From Carideicomes alvinocaridis (GTDB lineage Bacteria; Pseudomonadota; Alphaproteobacteria; Rhodobacterales; Rhodobacteraceae), in assembly GCA_005473895.2 (NCBI GenBank), contig SRJI02000003.1:1-64000 (forward strand): a stretch of 64,000 bases of DNA, given 5' to 3'. Under the pieces are notes generated by a model. The model was not told the origin of the DNA. It searched no databases and saw only the letters and a list, made by a program, of their open reading frames with translations. Of this stretch, positions 1 through 8,752 are shown piece by piece (position 1 is the first letter of the stretch; every line of letters begins with the position of its first letter). Made by a program: the position numbers and the translations under genes.

Positions 1-816
1 CGGCGGACCGGAGCGCGCGGCGGCTTCGCCCTCCGGCAGGGGCGGCGCCTCGCCCCGCACGATGGCGGCCCAGTCCGCCCGGCCCCCGGCATCGAGCCCG
101 GCGAGTTCGTATTCCTCTCGCAGCCGCTCGCCCGCGGCGACCAGGTCGGGCGACAGGAACGGCGCGCCGTTGCGATCCAGCCGCCGGGCCAGGCCCAGGA
201 GCGGCGATTCCACCCGTACGGAACGCGAACGGCCCCGGCCCCTGCCGTCCTGCGCACCTTCGAAGATCCGCTGGTTTTCCTCGAACCGCAGACGCTCGCC
301 CTGCCCCACCAGGCGGGTCAGCGCCTGGCGCCCCGCCGGCGTGATGCGGTAGCGCGCCACCCGGCCCCGGCCCAGGCAGGCGATCCAGTCCTTGAGCGCC
401 ATGGCCTGGGCGAGGTCGAGATCCACCACCGCCGTGCGGCAGGTCGTCTCCTCGCTTTCCCGGACCACCACCGCCTTGTCCATGCCGGGCGCCGCCGCCA
501 GCAGCGCGCCAGGTTCGCAGAGCCGTCGCAGGACCCGCAGCGCCTCGCGGTCCAGCCGCTCCGCCGGGATGAGCCGCGCGGCCCGCGCATCGGCATCCTC
601 CTCCGCCCCGAAGGCGCCATCCCCCAGCGCCCGCAGCGCGCCGTCGATCAGCGGATCGTCGCGCCGGTTCTCGACCTTTCGGACCTGCCGCATCACGGTG
701 GAGGCATGGCAGCCCGCCTCGCGCGCCAGTTGCCGGATCGACAGGCCTGCCTCGGTATGGACAAGGTAGTGTCGTGCCGCTTCGGGCACCCATGTCGGGA
801 AGGTGTTCATCATCAT
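1..816 (-). CDS. GafA-type HTH / DUF6456 regulator (C-terminus cut by window edge)
   Basis: The reading frame is open from the ATG cluster at 816-808 to the left edge, so the C-terminus is missing. The N-terminus (MMMNTFPTWVPEAARHYLVH) leads into a helix-turn-helix resembling DnaA domain IV (LSIRQLAREAGCHASTVMRQ, about residues 28-47). The visible end contains a segment ending in LSPDLVAAGERLREEYELAG, typical of DUF6456. From memory of the family, this architecture is that of GafA (rcc01865), the direct activator of the Rhodobacter capsulatus gene transfer agent. A GAGAGGGG ribosome site lies upstream of the first ATG. The gene diverges from a DUF6477 gene and the space between holds a perfect CtrA box. 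The GafA identity is inferred; the HTH/DUF6456 assignment is firmer. Confidence 0.72.
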   Translation of the reverse strand, partial: MMMNTFPTWVPEAARHYLVHTEAGLSIRQLAREAGCHASTVMRQVRKVENRRDDPLIDGALRALGDGAFGAEEDADARAARLIPAERLDREALRVLRRLCEPGALLAAAPGMDKAVVVRESEETTCRTAVVDLDLAQAMALKDWIACLGRGRVARYRITPAGRQALTRLVGQGERLRFEENQRIFEGAQDGRGRGRSRSVRVESPLLGLARRLDRNGAPFLSPDLVAAGERLREEYELAGLDAGGRADWAAIVRGEAPPLPEGEAAARSGPP

Positions 817-913
817 GTGGCTATCCCCTCTCAGCCTCGAATGCCGCCGTGTCCGGCCCGCATTGTCATTCACAGAAACAGCCCCAGAGTTATCAACCTT
901 TGCGGTAGCGTTA

Positions 914-928
914 TTAAGCTTTCGTTAA
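914..928. promoter_or_regulatory. Perfect CtrA box TTAA-N7-TTAA
   Basis: TTAAGCTTTCGTTAA matches the full CtrA consensus (TTAA, seven bases, TTAA). It sits in an A/T-rich island about 100 bp before the divergent DUF6456 regulator and 137 bp before the DUF6477 gene. CtrA is a cell-cycle/motility response regulator of Alphaproteobacteria and is known to control GTA production in Rhodobacterales. The match is seen directly; function at this promoter is inferred. Confidence 0.7.
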
Positions 929-1064
929 CCGTAATCACGCCTCGTTCAGCATGGTTGCCGGAGGGTAACAAAGCCCGAAGGCCCCGCGCGCCTGCCGCTC
1001 GAAAAACGCAACACCCGTGTGAGTTGTGCATGCTTGGTCCGTCCACCATGAACGGAGACCACCC

Positions 1065-1448
1065 ATGCAAGACATTCGCGCACGGCTCGCCGCGCTGAGG
1101 CGTCCTCCGCTCCTGATCCGGGCGGCGCGCCACGGGGCCACGGAGTATCGCCGGGACCGCCATCTGCGCCGCCTGCTCGGCCTCGGGGCGGACACGTTGC
1201 CCGGCCCCGGCGCGGCGCTGCTGCAATTGCTGGAGGAGGAGGCGGCGCTGAACGAAGCGCGGCAATCCGAGAAGGGGTATTACCCCCTGCTGCGCCATGT
1301 CGAGGTGATGATCGCGATCATGGGCGAGGCGGAAGTGTTCAACGCCCGGCCCGATGCCGACCCGGCGCCGGAGCCAGTGCCGACGCACGACGCCGACACG
1401 TCCGCAACGCCCTGGCCGCGAGACCGCGCCCGGCCCGGAACCGCGTGA
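1065..1448 (+). CDS. DUF6477 family protein
   Basis: A 127-residue protein beginning MQDIRARLAALRRPPLLIRA, rich in arginine and leucine, with a Pro/Asp-rich tail. I recognise the start and the RDRHLRRLLG segment as the Rhodobacterales DUF6477 family; its biochemical role is unknown. The start at 1065 is chosen because GGAG lies seven bases before it; an in-frame ATG at 1026 has no such site. It diverges from the GafA-type regulator, the arrangement I recall for the rcc01865/rcc01866 pair in Rhodobacter capsulatus, where both genes affect GTA production. The shared upstream region carries a perfect CtrA box. Confidence 0.75.
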   Translation: MQDIRARLAALRRPPLLIRAARHGATEYRRDRHLRRLLGLGADTLPGPGAALLQLLEEEAALNEARQSEKGYYPLLRHVEVMIAIMGEAEVFNARPDADPAPEPVPTHDADTSATPWPRDRARPGTA

Positions 1449-1472
1449 TCCTCCGCGCGGACCCGCCCGATC

Positions 1473-3017
1473 CTACATGAAGGCGTCGGGCATGGCGTCC
1501 TTGCGGCGCGCCACGTAGTCGCGCAGCGCCTCCTCGATCGCGGGGTCGAGCTCGGGGCGCTGGTAGTCGGCGATCATCTTGTCCACCCGCGCCGCCGCCA
1601 GCGCCTGGGTGTCGCGGCCGCCCTCTTCTTCCCAGGTCTCGAAAGGCTTGTAGTCCAGCAGCTGAGACTTCCAGAAGGCGTTCTTGAAATTGAGCTGGGT
1701 GTGGGCGCAGCCGAGGTAGTGGCCGCCCGGCCCGACCTCGCGGATGGCGTCCATGGCCTGCGCGTTCTCGTCCATCTCCACCCCGCGGGCGAGGTGGTGG
1801 AGCGTGCCCAGCTGGTCGGCATCCATCACGAATTTCTCGAAGGAGGAAACCAGCCCCCCCTCCAGCCAGCCGCAGGCATGGAGCATGAAGTTCACCCCCG
1901 ACAGCAGCCCCATGTTCAGCGAATTGGACGTCTCGTAGGCCGCCTGCGCATCGGGCAGCTTGGAGCCGCAGAAGGACCCGGCGGAGCGGTAGGGCAGGCC
2001 CATCCGGCGGGCGAGCTGCCCCGCGCCATAGGTGATATGCGCGGCCTCCGGCGTGCCGAAGGTGGGCGCGCCCGAATTCATGTCGATCGAGGCCACGAAG
2101 GCGCCGAAGATCACCGGCGCGCCGGGCCGGACAAGCTGCGAATAGGCGATGCCGGCCATGACCTCGGCCAGCACCTGCGTCAGCGTCCCGGCGACCGACA
2201 CCGGGGCCATGGCCCCGCCGACGATGAAGGGCGAGATGATGGCGGCCTGGTTGTTGCGGGCATAGACCTCGAGCGAGCCCATCATCACGTCGTCGAAGGT
2301 GAGCGGCGAGTTGATGTTGATCAGCGAGGTCATCACCGTGTTGTCGCGCACGAAATCCTCGCCGAAGAGGATGGCCGACATGTCCACGCTGTCCTGCGCG
2401 CGGGAGGGTTCGGTGACCGAGCCCATGTAGGGCTTGTCCGACAGGGTCATATGCGCCAGCAGCATGTCGAGATGGCGCTTGTTCACCGGGATGTCCGTGG
2501 GCTCGCAGACCGTGCCGCCGGAATGGTGCAGCCACTTGGACATGTAGGCGAGCTTCACGAATTTCTCGAAATCGGCGATCGTCGCGTAGCGCCGGCCGCC
2601 CAGCGTGTCGCGCACGAAGGGCGGGCCGTAGACCGGCGCCAGCACCAGGTTGCGGCCGCCCACCTCGACCGAGCGGGCGGGGTTGCGGGCGTGCTGCGTG
2701 TAGCTCTGCGGCGCGGTGGAGCAGAGTTTCCGGGCCAGCCCGCGGGGGATATGCACTCGCTCGCCCTGCACCTCGGCCCCGGCCTCGCGCCAGAGTGCCA
2801 GCGCGGAGGGGTTGTTGACGAAGTTGACGCCGATCTCTTCCAGCACCGTTTCGGCATTGGCCTCGATGATCTCGAGCGCCTCGTCGTTCAGCACCTCGAA
2901 ATCGGGGATGTTGCGCTCGATATATTTCGCGGTCTCGAAGGAGATGGCGCTGCGTTCGGCCCGCCGGGCCGCCCCGCCGCCGCCCCGTCCCCGTCTGCGT
3001 GCTGCTGCCTCGGCCAT
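1473..3017 (-). CDS. MttB/MtgB-type trimethylamine methyltransferase family protein
   Basis: A 514-residue protein of the trimethylamine methyltransferase (MttB) superfamily, recognisable from LNDEALEIIEANAETVLEEI near the N-terminus and the glycine-rich core around AGSFCGSKLPDAQAAYETSN. Archaeal MttB uses pyrrolysine encoded by an in-frame UAG; here the frame is uninterrupted at full length, so this belongs to the non-pyrrolysine branch. Characterised members demethylate quaternary amines such as glycine betaine, proline betaine or carnitine, passing the methyl group to a corrinoid protein. No corrinoid partner is encoded nearby, so the substrate is unknown. The start follows AAGGAGA with eight-base spacing. 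The Ala/Arg/Gly-rich first 20 residues look like a disordered extension. Confidence 0.85.
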   Translation of the reverse strand: MAEAAARRRGRGGGGAARRAERSAISFETAKYIERNIPDFEVLNDEALEIIEANAETVLEEIGVNFVNNPSALALWREAGAEVQGERVHIPRGLARKLCSTAPQSYTQHARNPARSVEVGGRNLVLAPVYGPPFVRDTLGGRRYATIADFEKFVKLAYMSKWLHHSGGTVCEPTDIPVNKRHLDMLLAHMTLSDKPYMGSVTEPSRAQDSVDMSAILFGEDFVRDNTVMTSLININSPLTFDDVMMGSLEVYARNNQAAIISPFIVGGAMAPVSVAGTLTQVLAEVMAGIAYSQLVRPGAPVIFGAFVASIDMNSGAPTFGTPEAAHITYGAGQLARRMGLPYRSAGSFCGSKLPDAQAAYETSNSLNMGLLSGVNFMLHACGWLEGGLVSSFEKFVMDADQLGTLHHLARGVEMDENAQAMDAIREVGPGGHYLGCAHTQLNFKNAFWKSQLLDYKPFETWEEEGGRDTQALAAARVDKMIADYQRPELDPAIEEALRDYVARRKDAMPDAFM

Positions 3018-3239
3018 GTGCGCGTCTCCTTCTTCACCGCGACTCGGGCGGGTTTGGCCCCGTGATAGCGAAGCCCATCCCCGGGCTGAGGCGGATTTGC
3101 GCCCCCGGGAGAGGCAAAAGCGACATGGGCCCGGGGCCGCGCCCTGGCCGGGAATGCGGTGAGCCTAGCCGAGACGGCTTTACGTCATCTTAAGCGCCGG
3201 GAGCGATGCTCGGACCGAGTCGTCAGCAAGGAGGCTTTC

Positions 3240-4106
3240 ATGACCCGTCCGATCCGCCGCCATCCCGCGCCCGGGGCGTCCTTGCCCGGGCCATGGGGAC
3301 ATGCGTTTTCCGGCCCGCTCGGGCGGCTCCTTGCGGCCGTGCTGGTTCTGCCGCTGCTCTACGCCGTGCCTGCAGCGGCCGAAACGCCCTGCCGGGGCTT
3401 CGGGCCGCAGACTCCGCGCGACATCCGCGACATTGCGGGCAGCAATCCCCGGGTCTTCACCCTCGCCCCGCCCGCGGCGCGGATGAACCTCTGCAACATC
3501 CACACCCACACCAATGCGGAACATGCCGGGCCGGGCTTTGCCATCTTTGCCGGGCCGGGCGAACACGGCGGCTACAGGTGCAATGACGGCGACAGCCTGA
3601 CCGTGGCCGAGCTAGCGGATCCGGCCGAGGGCCATGGCGGCTTTCACGGGGTGGTGCCCGGCGACACGATCGAGGTCCACTGGGTCTATTCCAGCTGCGA
3701 CGTGGCGCCCGGCAAGGGGCTCGGCTCCTGCATGTCCGAGAGCTGCGCCAACCCGGAACTGCGGGTGGAATCGCAGGTCTTCCTGGTCGTCAACGACCCC
3801 GAGGCGCTGGATTTCCGCGACTTCGCCTATGGCGGGCCGGATGCGGCCGGGCTGCACCAGCCCCGCGCCCTGCCCGAGGGGACCGGCGAGCCGGTGGTCT
3901 TTGCCGGCTCCACCACCGGGCCCAGCTACACGCAGGAGGTCTGCTCGCCCCTGCAGGTGACCTGGAGCGTGCGGCCCCAATGCGGCCGGCTCGACATCCG
4001 CTCGCTCTACGCCTGGGGCGAGGACGGCAACCCCTTCGGGGAGGATCACAGCCACGGCGTCCGCCAACTGGTCACCGCACGGGAATTGCTCTCGCCCATC
4101 GAGTGA
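3240..4106 (+). CDS. Exported delta-class carbonic anhydrase
   Basis: A 288-residue precursor. The start at 3240 follows AAGGAGG with six-base spacing. After a long n-region comes a hydrophobic segment (LLAAVLVLPLLYAVPAAAET, about residues 29-48) typical of a signal peptide, so the enzyme should act in the periplasm or outside the cell. The mature part contains NLCNIHTHTNAEHAGPGF and HGGYRC followed by EVHWVYSSC, whose clustered histidines and paired cysteines match the delta-class carbonic anhydrase family first known from marine diatoms and later found in bacteria. The expected reaction is CO2/bicarbonate interconversion with a metal bound by three His. It is a single gene diverging from the MttB-like gene. 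Confidence 0.78.
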   Translation: MTRPIRRHPAPGASLPGPWGHAFSGPLGRLLAAVLVLPLLYAVPAAAETPCRGFGPQTPRDIRDIAGSNPRVFTLAPPAARMNLCNIHTHTNAEHAGPGFAIFAGPGEHGGYRCNDGDSLTVAELADPAEGHGGFHGVVPGDTIEVHWVYSSCDVAPGKGLGSCMSESCANPELRVESQVFLVVNDPEALDFRDFAYGGPDAAGLHQPRALPEGTGEPVVFAGSTTGPSYTQEVCSPLQVTWSVRPQCGRLDIRSLYAWGEDGNPFGEDHSHGVRQLVTARELLSPIE

Positions 4107-4404
4107 CCCGGCACCGGAAGTCGGAAGCCGCGGTGGCCCGGGCAGGTGCCGCGCCCCCGACCAAGAGGTATCCGGGTCGCGCCGAAACCCGGCCGGGCTG
4201 TTGCCCTGCACGGCGCCCACCGGTCCCACCGCGTCTTGCGCGACATCCGCCGGGCCTCCCCGCCCCGAAGGTCCACGCGGAAACCGGACGGCCGGCCGGC
4301 CACACCTGGCCCTGTTGCCCCGAGGCCTGCTGGAGCGCATTTCCCGCCCCTCCACCGGCGCATCGCGGATTGCCTTGGCCCTTGGCCTCGCCTAATGAGA
4401 CGCC
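4107..4404. other. Intergenic stretch, no gene seen
   Basis: About 300 bases before guaA. All long frames here continue as antisense reading of neighbours and lack ribosome sites. I see no clear promoter, hairpin or known RNA element. Confidence 0.5.
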
Positions 4405-5994
4405 ATGACCGCACCCGCCCCCATGCCCGCCGCCACCGACCACGACCGCCTGCTGATCATCGACTTCGGCAGCCAGGTCACCCAGCTCATCGCGCGCCGC
4501 CTGCGCGAGCTGAACGTCTATTGCGAGATCCACCCCTACCAGAACGTCACCGACGACTTCCTGAAGGACTTCGCACCGAAGGCGGTGATCTTCTCCGGCG
4601 GGCCGGACAGCGTGACGCGCGAAGGCTCCCCCCGCCCGCCTCAATCGGTCTACGAGCTGGGCGTGCCGATCCTCGGCATCTGCTACGGCCAGCAGGTGAT
4701 GATGCAGGATCTCGGCGGCCGCGTCGTCGGCGGCGAGGGCACCAGCGAATTCGGCCGCGCCTGGGTCACCCCGGACGAGCAGCGCATCGACCTGCTGCAG
4801 GGCTGGTTCATGGACGGCACCGGGCGCGAACAGGTCTGGATGTCCCACGGCGACCACGTGTCGGACCTGGCGCCCGGCTTTGCCGTCTACGGCACCTCGC
4901 CCAACGCCCCCTTCGCCATCACCGCGGACCTGAAGCGCCGCTTCTACGCGGTGCAGTTCCACCCGGAGGTGCATCACACCCCGAACGGCAAGACGCTCTA
5001 CGAGAATTTCGTGCGCGACGCGGGCTTTGCCGGCGACTGGACCATGGGCGCCTACCGCGAGGAGGCGGTGGCCAAGATCCGCGAGCAGATCGGCGACCGC
5101 AAGGTGATCTGCGCGCTGTCGGGCGGGGTCGACAGCTCCGTCGCAGCGGCGCTGCTGCACGAGGCGGTGGGCGACCAGCTCACCTGCGTCTTCGTGGATC
5201 ACGGCCTGCTGCGCCTGAACGAGGCCGAGGAGGTCGTGGGCATGTTCCGCGACCACATGAACCTGCAGGTGATCCACGCCCAGGAACAGGACCTCTTCCT
5301 CGGCCAGCTCGAGGGCGTGTCCGACCCCGAGCAGAAGCGCAAGACCATCGGCCGGCTCTTCATCGAGGTCTTCCAGAAATACGCCGACGGCATCGAGGGG
5401 GCGGAATTCCTCGCCCAGGGGACGCTCTACCCCGACGTGATCGAATCGGTCTCCTTCTCGGGCGGGCCCTCGGTCACCATCAAGTCGCACCACAACGTGG
5501 GCGGCCTGCCCGAAAAGATGGGCCTGAAACTGGTGGAGCCGCTGCGCGAGCTCTTCAAGGACGAGGTGCGCGCCCTGGGCCGCGAACTCGGCCTGCCGGA
5601 AAGCTTCATCGGCCGCCACCCCTTCCCCGGGCCGGGCCTCGCCATCCGCTGCCCCGGCGAGATCACCCGCGACAAGCTGGAGATCCTGCGCAAGGCCGAC
5701 GCGGTCTATATCGACCAGATCCGCAAGCACGGCCTCTACGACGAAATCTGGCAGGCCTTCGTGGCCATCCTGCCCGTCCGCACCGTGGGCGTCATGGGCG
5801 ACGGCCGCACCTACGACTACGCCTGCGCCCTGCGCGCGGTGACCTCGGTGGACGGCATGACCGCGGATTACTACCCCTTCTCCCACGAGTTCCTCGGCGA
5901 GACCGCCACCCGGATCATCAACGAGGTCAAGGGCATCAACCGCTGCACCTACGACATCACCTCCAAGCCCCCGGGAACGATCGAGTGGGAATGA
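4405..5994 (+). CDS. guaA: GMP synthase (glutamine-hydrolysing)
   Basis: A 529-residue GuaA converting XMP, ATP and glutamine to GMP in purine biosynthesis. The N-terminal class I glutamine amidotransferase domain holds the nucleophile Cys93 in GICYGQQ and the later His/Glu pair in QFHPEVHH. The central ATP-pyrophosphatase domain carries the PP-loop SGGVDSS near residue 238, and the C-terminal dimerisation domain ends in the conserved PPGTIEWE. Length and ends are standard. The ribosome site is weak (GAGACGCC). It is followed by an independent transporter gene. Confidence 0.98.
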   Translation: MTAPAPMPAATDHDRLLIIDFGSQVTQLIARRLRELNVYCEIHPYQNVTDDFLKDFAPKAVIFSGGPDSVTREGSPRPPQSVYELGVPILGICYGQQVMMQDLGGRVVGGEGTSEFGRAWVTPDEQRIDLLQGWFMDGTGREQVWMSHGDHVSDLAPGFAVYGTSPNAPFAITADLKRRFYAVQFHPEVHHTPNGKTLYENFVRDAGFAGDWTMGAYREEAVAKIREQIGDRKVICALSGGVDSSVAAALLHEAVGDQLTCVFVDHGLLRLNEAEEVVGMFRDHMNLQVIHAQEQDLFLGQLEGVSDPEQKRKTIGRLFIEVFQKYADGIEGAEFLAQGTLYPDVIESVSFSGGPSVTIKSHHNVGGLPEKMGLKLVEPLRELFKDEVRALGRELGLPESFIGRHPFPGPGLAIRCPGEITRDKLEILRKADAVYIDQIRKHGLYDEIWQAFVAILPVRTVGVMGDGRTYDYACALRAVTSVDGMTADYYPFSHEFLGETATRIINEVKGINRCTYDITSKPPGTIEWE

Positions 5995-6227
5995 CCCCTC
6001 CCGCCCCGGCCTGACTTCACCGCGGCATCCCGCCGCAGCTTCGGCTTGCCTTTCCCCGGCCGCTCTGGAAAACAGGGGCGGGATGGATGCGCGGAGCATG
6101 TATTCCGAGGGTGACATCCCGGCACAGTAGCGACGGTCCTGGCTCTGATCCGGTTCGACGGGCAAGCGACCTGCGCCGCGACGACCGCACCGGACACCCT
6201 GCGACACCGCAGCGAGGAGCACGGGGC

Positions 6228-7145
6228 ATGAGCGTGAACAGCACCACCGCGGAGACCGGCGGCACCAGTGCGACGCTGCAGGCGGCGGCCTGGATGGTCG
6301 GCTCGATCCTGTCCTTCTCCACCATGGCGATCGCGGGGCGCGAGGTCAGCGCAGAGTTCGACACGTTCGAGACCATGTTCTACCGCAGCGTGATCGGCAT
6401 CGTCATCGTGCTGGCGGCGGCCACGCTCTCGGGCCGGCTGCACGAGATCCGGACCGAGAAGTTCCACCTGCACCTGCTGCGCAACGGCTCGCATTTCTTC
6501 GGACAGAACTGCTGGTTCTACGCCCTGACCGTGCTGCCGCTGGCGCAGGTCGTCACGGTGGAATTCACCTCGCCGCTCTGGGTGATCGTGCTCTCGCCGA
6601 TATTCCTGCAGGAGCATCTCAGCCGGGCGCGGATCATCTCGGCCATGCTGGGCTTTGCCGGGGTGCTGATCGTGGCGCGGCCCACGCCCTCCACCTTCGA
6701 TCCGAACCTGCTGTTCGCGGCGGGAGCGGCCATCGGCTTTGCCGGCTCGGCGATCTTCACCAAGATCCTCACCCGCAGTGTGACGATCACCTGCATCCTG
6801 TTCTGGCTGACCGTGACACAGGCGGTATTCGGCCTGGTCTGCGCCGGGGCGGATGGCGACATCGCCCTGCCCTCGTCGCTGTCGCTGCCCTGGATCACCG
6901 TGGTGGCCATCGCCGGGCTGCTGGCGCATTTCTGCCTGACCACGGCGCTCAAGCTGGCGCCGGCGGGGGTCGTCATGCCGATGGATTTCCTGCGCCTGCC
7001 GCTGGTGGCCGTGCTCGGCGTGCTGATCTATGCCGAGCCTCTCAACCCCTGGGTCCTGGCCGGCGCGGCGCTCATCCTGTGCGGCAACTACATCAATATA
7101 AGGACCGAATCCCGGCGACGTCGGGCCACGCCGCGTCCGATCTGA
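6228..7145 (+). CDS. DMT superfamily (EamA) membrane transporter
   Basis: A 305-residue protein with about ten hydrophobic segments and the two tandem EamA halves; the first ends around LGFAGVLIVARP and the second around LAGAALILCGNYINI. The family exports or imports metabolites in the inner membrane, but substrate cannot be read from sequence. GAGGAG precedes the chosen ATG at 6228; the upstream in-frame ATG at 6087 lacks a site. The C-terminus ends in a short arginine-rich cytoplasmic tail. Confidence 0.88.
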   Translation: MSVNSTTAETGGTSATLQAAAWMVGSILSFSTMAIAGREVSAEFDTFETMFYRSVIGIVIVLAAATLSGRLHEIRTEKFHLHLLRNGSHFFGQNCWFYALTVLPLAQVVTVEFTSPLWVIVLSPIFLQEHLSRARIISAMLGFAGVLIVARPTPSTFDPNLLFAAGAAIGFAGSAIFTKILTRSVTITCILFWLTVTQAVFGLVCAGADGDIALPSSLSLPWITVVAIAGLLAHFCLTTALKLAPAGVVMPMDFLRLPLVAVLGVLIYAEPLNPWVLAGAALILCGNYINIRTESRRRRATPRPI

Positions 7146-7317
7146 GGCCGGAGCGCGCATGCCTTGGCCCACCCGGTTCGCCTTCCCGGGCGCACGAGGG
7201 CATGGCCTGAAACCGTCGGAGTTCCGGAGACCGCGATGGACGGGAGCGACGGCCGTGTCGCAGCTGTGCTTCCCGCAGGGCCCCCGCTTCGGCTAGGGTG
7301 GCCTGCAGGAGACCGCC

Positions 7318-8637
7318 ATGCTGACCCTGCTTGCCGACCACAGATACCGCCATCTTCTTGCCGCTCAGGTCGTCGCCCTGCTGGGCACGGGGCTGGCCAC
7401 CGTCGCGCTCGGGCTGCTGGCCTACGACCTTGCCGGCGGCGGAGCGGCGGCGGTGCTGGGCACCGTCTTCACGATCAAGATGCTGGCCTATGTGGGCATC
7501 GCGCCGGTCGCGGGGGCGCTGGCCGAGCGGATGGACCGGCGCAGGCTGCTGGTGACGCTCGACCTGGTGCGGGCGGGCGCGGCGCTGGCCCTGCCCTTCG
7601 TCACCGAGGTCTGGCAGGTCTACGCGCTGATCTTCCTGCTGCAGGCGGCCTCTGCGGGGTTCACGCCCACCTTCCAGGCGACGCTGCCCGACATCCTGCC
7701 CGAGGAAGAGCGCTATACCCGCGCCCTGTCGCTGTCCCGGCTGGTCCAGGACCTGGAGAACATCCTGAGCCCGACGCTCGCGGCGCTGCTGCTGCTTCTC
7801 CTGCCCTACAATGCGCTCTTTCTCGGCACAGCGGCCGGGTTCGCGGGCTCGGCGCTGCTGGTGGTCTCGGTCGCGCTGCCGCGGCCCATGGCCACCGGGC
7901 GGCGCGGGATATACGACCGCACGACGCGGGGCATCCGCCTCTACCTCGCCACCCCGCGGCTGCGCGGCCTGCTGGCGCTGCAGCTGGCGGTGGCGGCGGC
8001 CGGGGCGATGGTGCTGGTCAATTCCGTGGTGCTGGTGCGCGGCGTGCTGGGCCTGCCGGACAGCGCGCTCGCCTGGGCGATGTTCGCCTTCGGCGCGGGC
8101 TCCATGACGGCGGCGTTGCTTCTGCCCCGGCTGCTCGACCGGATACCGGACCGGCCGGTGATGCTGGCGGGCGCCGGGCTCATGGCGCTGACGCTCGCGG
8201 GGCTGGCCGGGATCGTGGCGGGCGCCGGGCTGGCCTGGCCGGTGCTGCTGGGCGCGTGGCTGCTGATCGGCTTCGGCTCGTCGGCGGTGGCGACCCCCTC
8301 GGGGCGGCTGCTGCGCCGCTCCGCCCATGCCGCGGACCGGCCGGCACTCTTCGCGGCGCAATTCGCGCTTTCTCATGCCTGCTGGCTGATCTGCTACCCG
8401 CTGGCGGGCTGGCTGATGACCGGCTTCGGCACGGTGCCGGCGCTCGCCGTGCTGGCCTGTCTCGCCGGGATCGGCCTGCTGGCCGCGTGGCAGCTCTGGC
8501 CCGCGGGCGAGGCGCGCGAAATCGACCATGTCCACCACAACCTGCCGGCGGACCATCCGCACCTGAACGGCGCGCGCCGGCACAGCCATCCGCTGGTGAT
8601 CGACGACCTGCACCCGCGATGGGCCACCCGTTTCTGA
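7318..8637 (+). CDS. MFS transporter with histidine-rich C-terminal tail
   Basis: A 439-residue major facilitator with about twelve membrane segments; the loop RMDRRRLLVTLD after segment two/three fits the MFS loop position. After the last segment comes a hydrophilic tail (about residues 400-439) with eight histidines, including HVHH, DHPHL and RHSHP. Similar tails occur in the NreB-type nickel-resistance MFS exporters, so divalent metal efflux is a reasonable guess but not proven. The start follows AGGAGA at good spacing. It is probably a single gene. Confidence 0.85.
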   Translation: MLTLLADHRYRHLLAAQVVALLGTGLATVALGLLAYDLAGGGAAAVLGTVFTIKMLAYVGIAPVAGALAERMDRRRLLVTLDLVRAGAALALPFVTEVWQVYALIFLLQAASAGFTPTFQATLPDILPEEERYTRALSLSRLVQDLENILSPTLAALLLLLLPYNALFLGTAAGFAGSALLVVSVALPRPMATGRRGIYDRTTRGIRLYLATPRLRGLLALQLAVAAAGAMVLVNSVVLVRGVLGLPDSALAWAMFAFGAGSMTAALLLPRLLDRIPDRPVMLAGAGLMALTLAGLAGIVAGAGLAWPVLLGAWLLIGFGSSAVATPSGRLLRRSAHAADRPALFAAQFALSHACWLICYPLAGWLMTGFGTVPALAVLACLAGIGLLAAWQLWPAGEAREIDHVHHNLPADHPHLNGARRHSHPLVIDDLHPRWATRF

Positions 8638-8752
8638 CCCACCCGATCGGATCGGCCCGGGCCACAGGGACGGTTCTTTTTCAGCCCCCGGCCGTTTCGA
8701 TTTGACCGCGCGGCCGCCGCTGGCTAGGACGCCCAAAAACCGGGGAATGGAC

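Noticed and set aside
1473-3017. Pyrrolysine-containing MttB
   Set aside because: The frame has no internal UAG at full family length, so it is the non-pyrrolysine type.
4072-6222. 716-codon minus-strand frame opposite guaA
   Set aside because: Antisense shadow of a textbook guaA gene.
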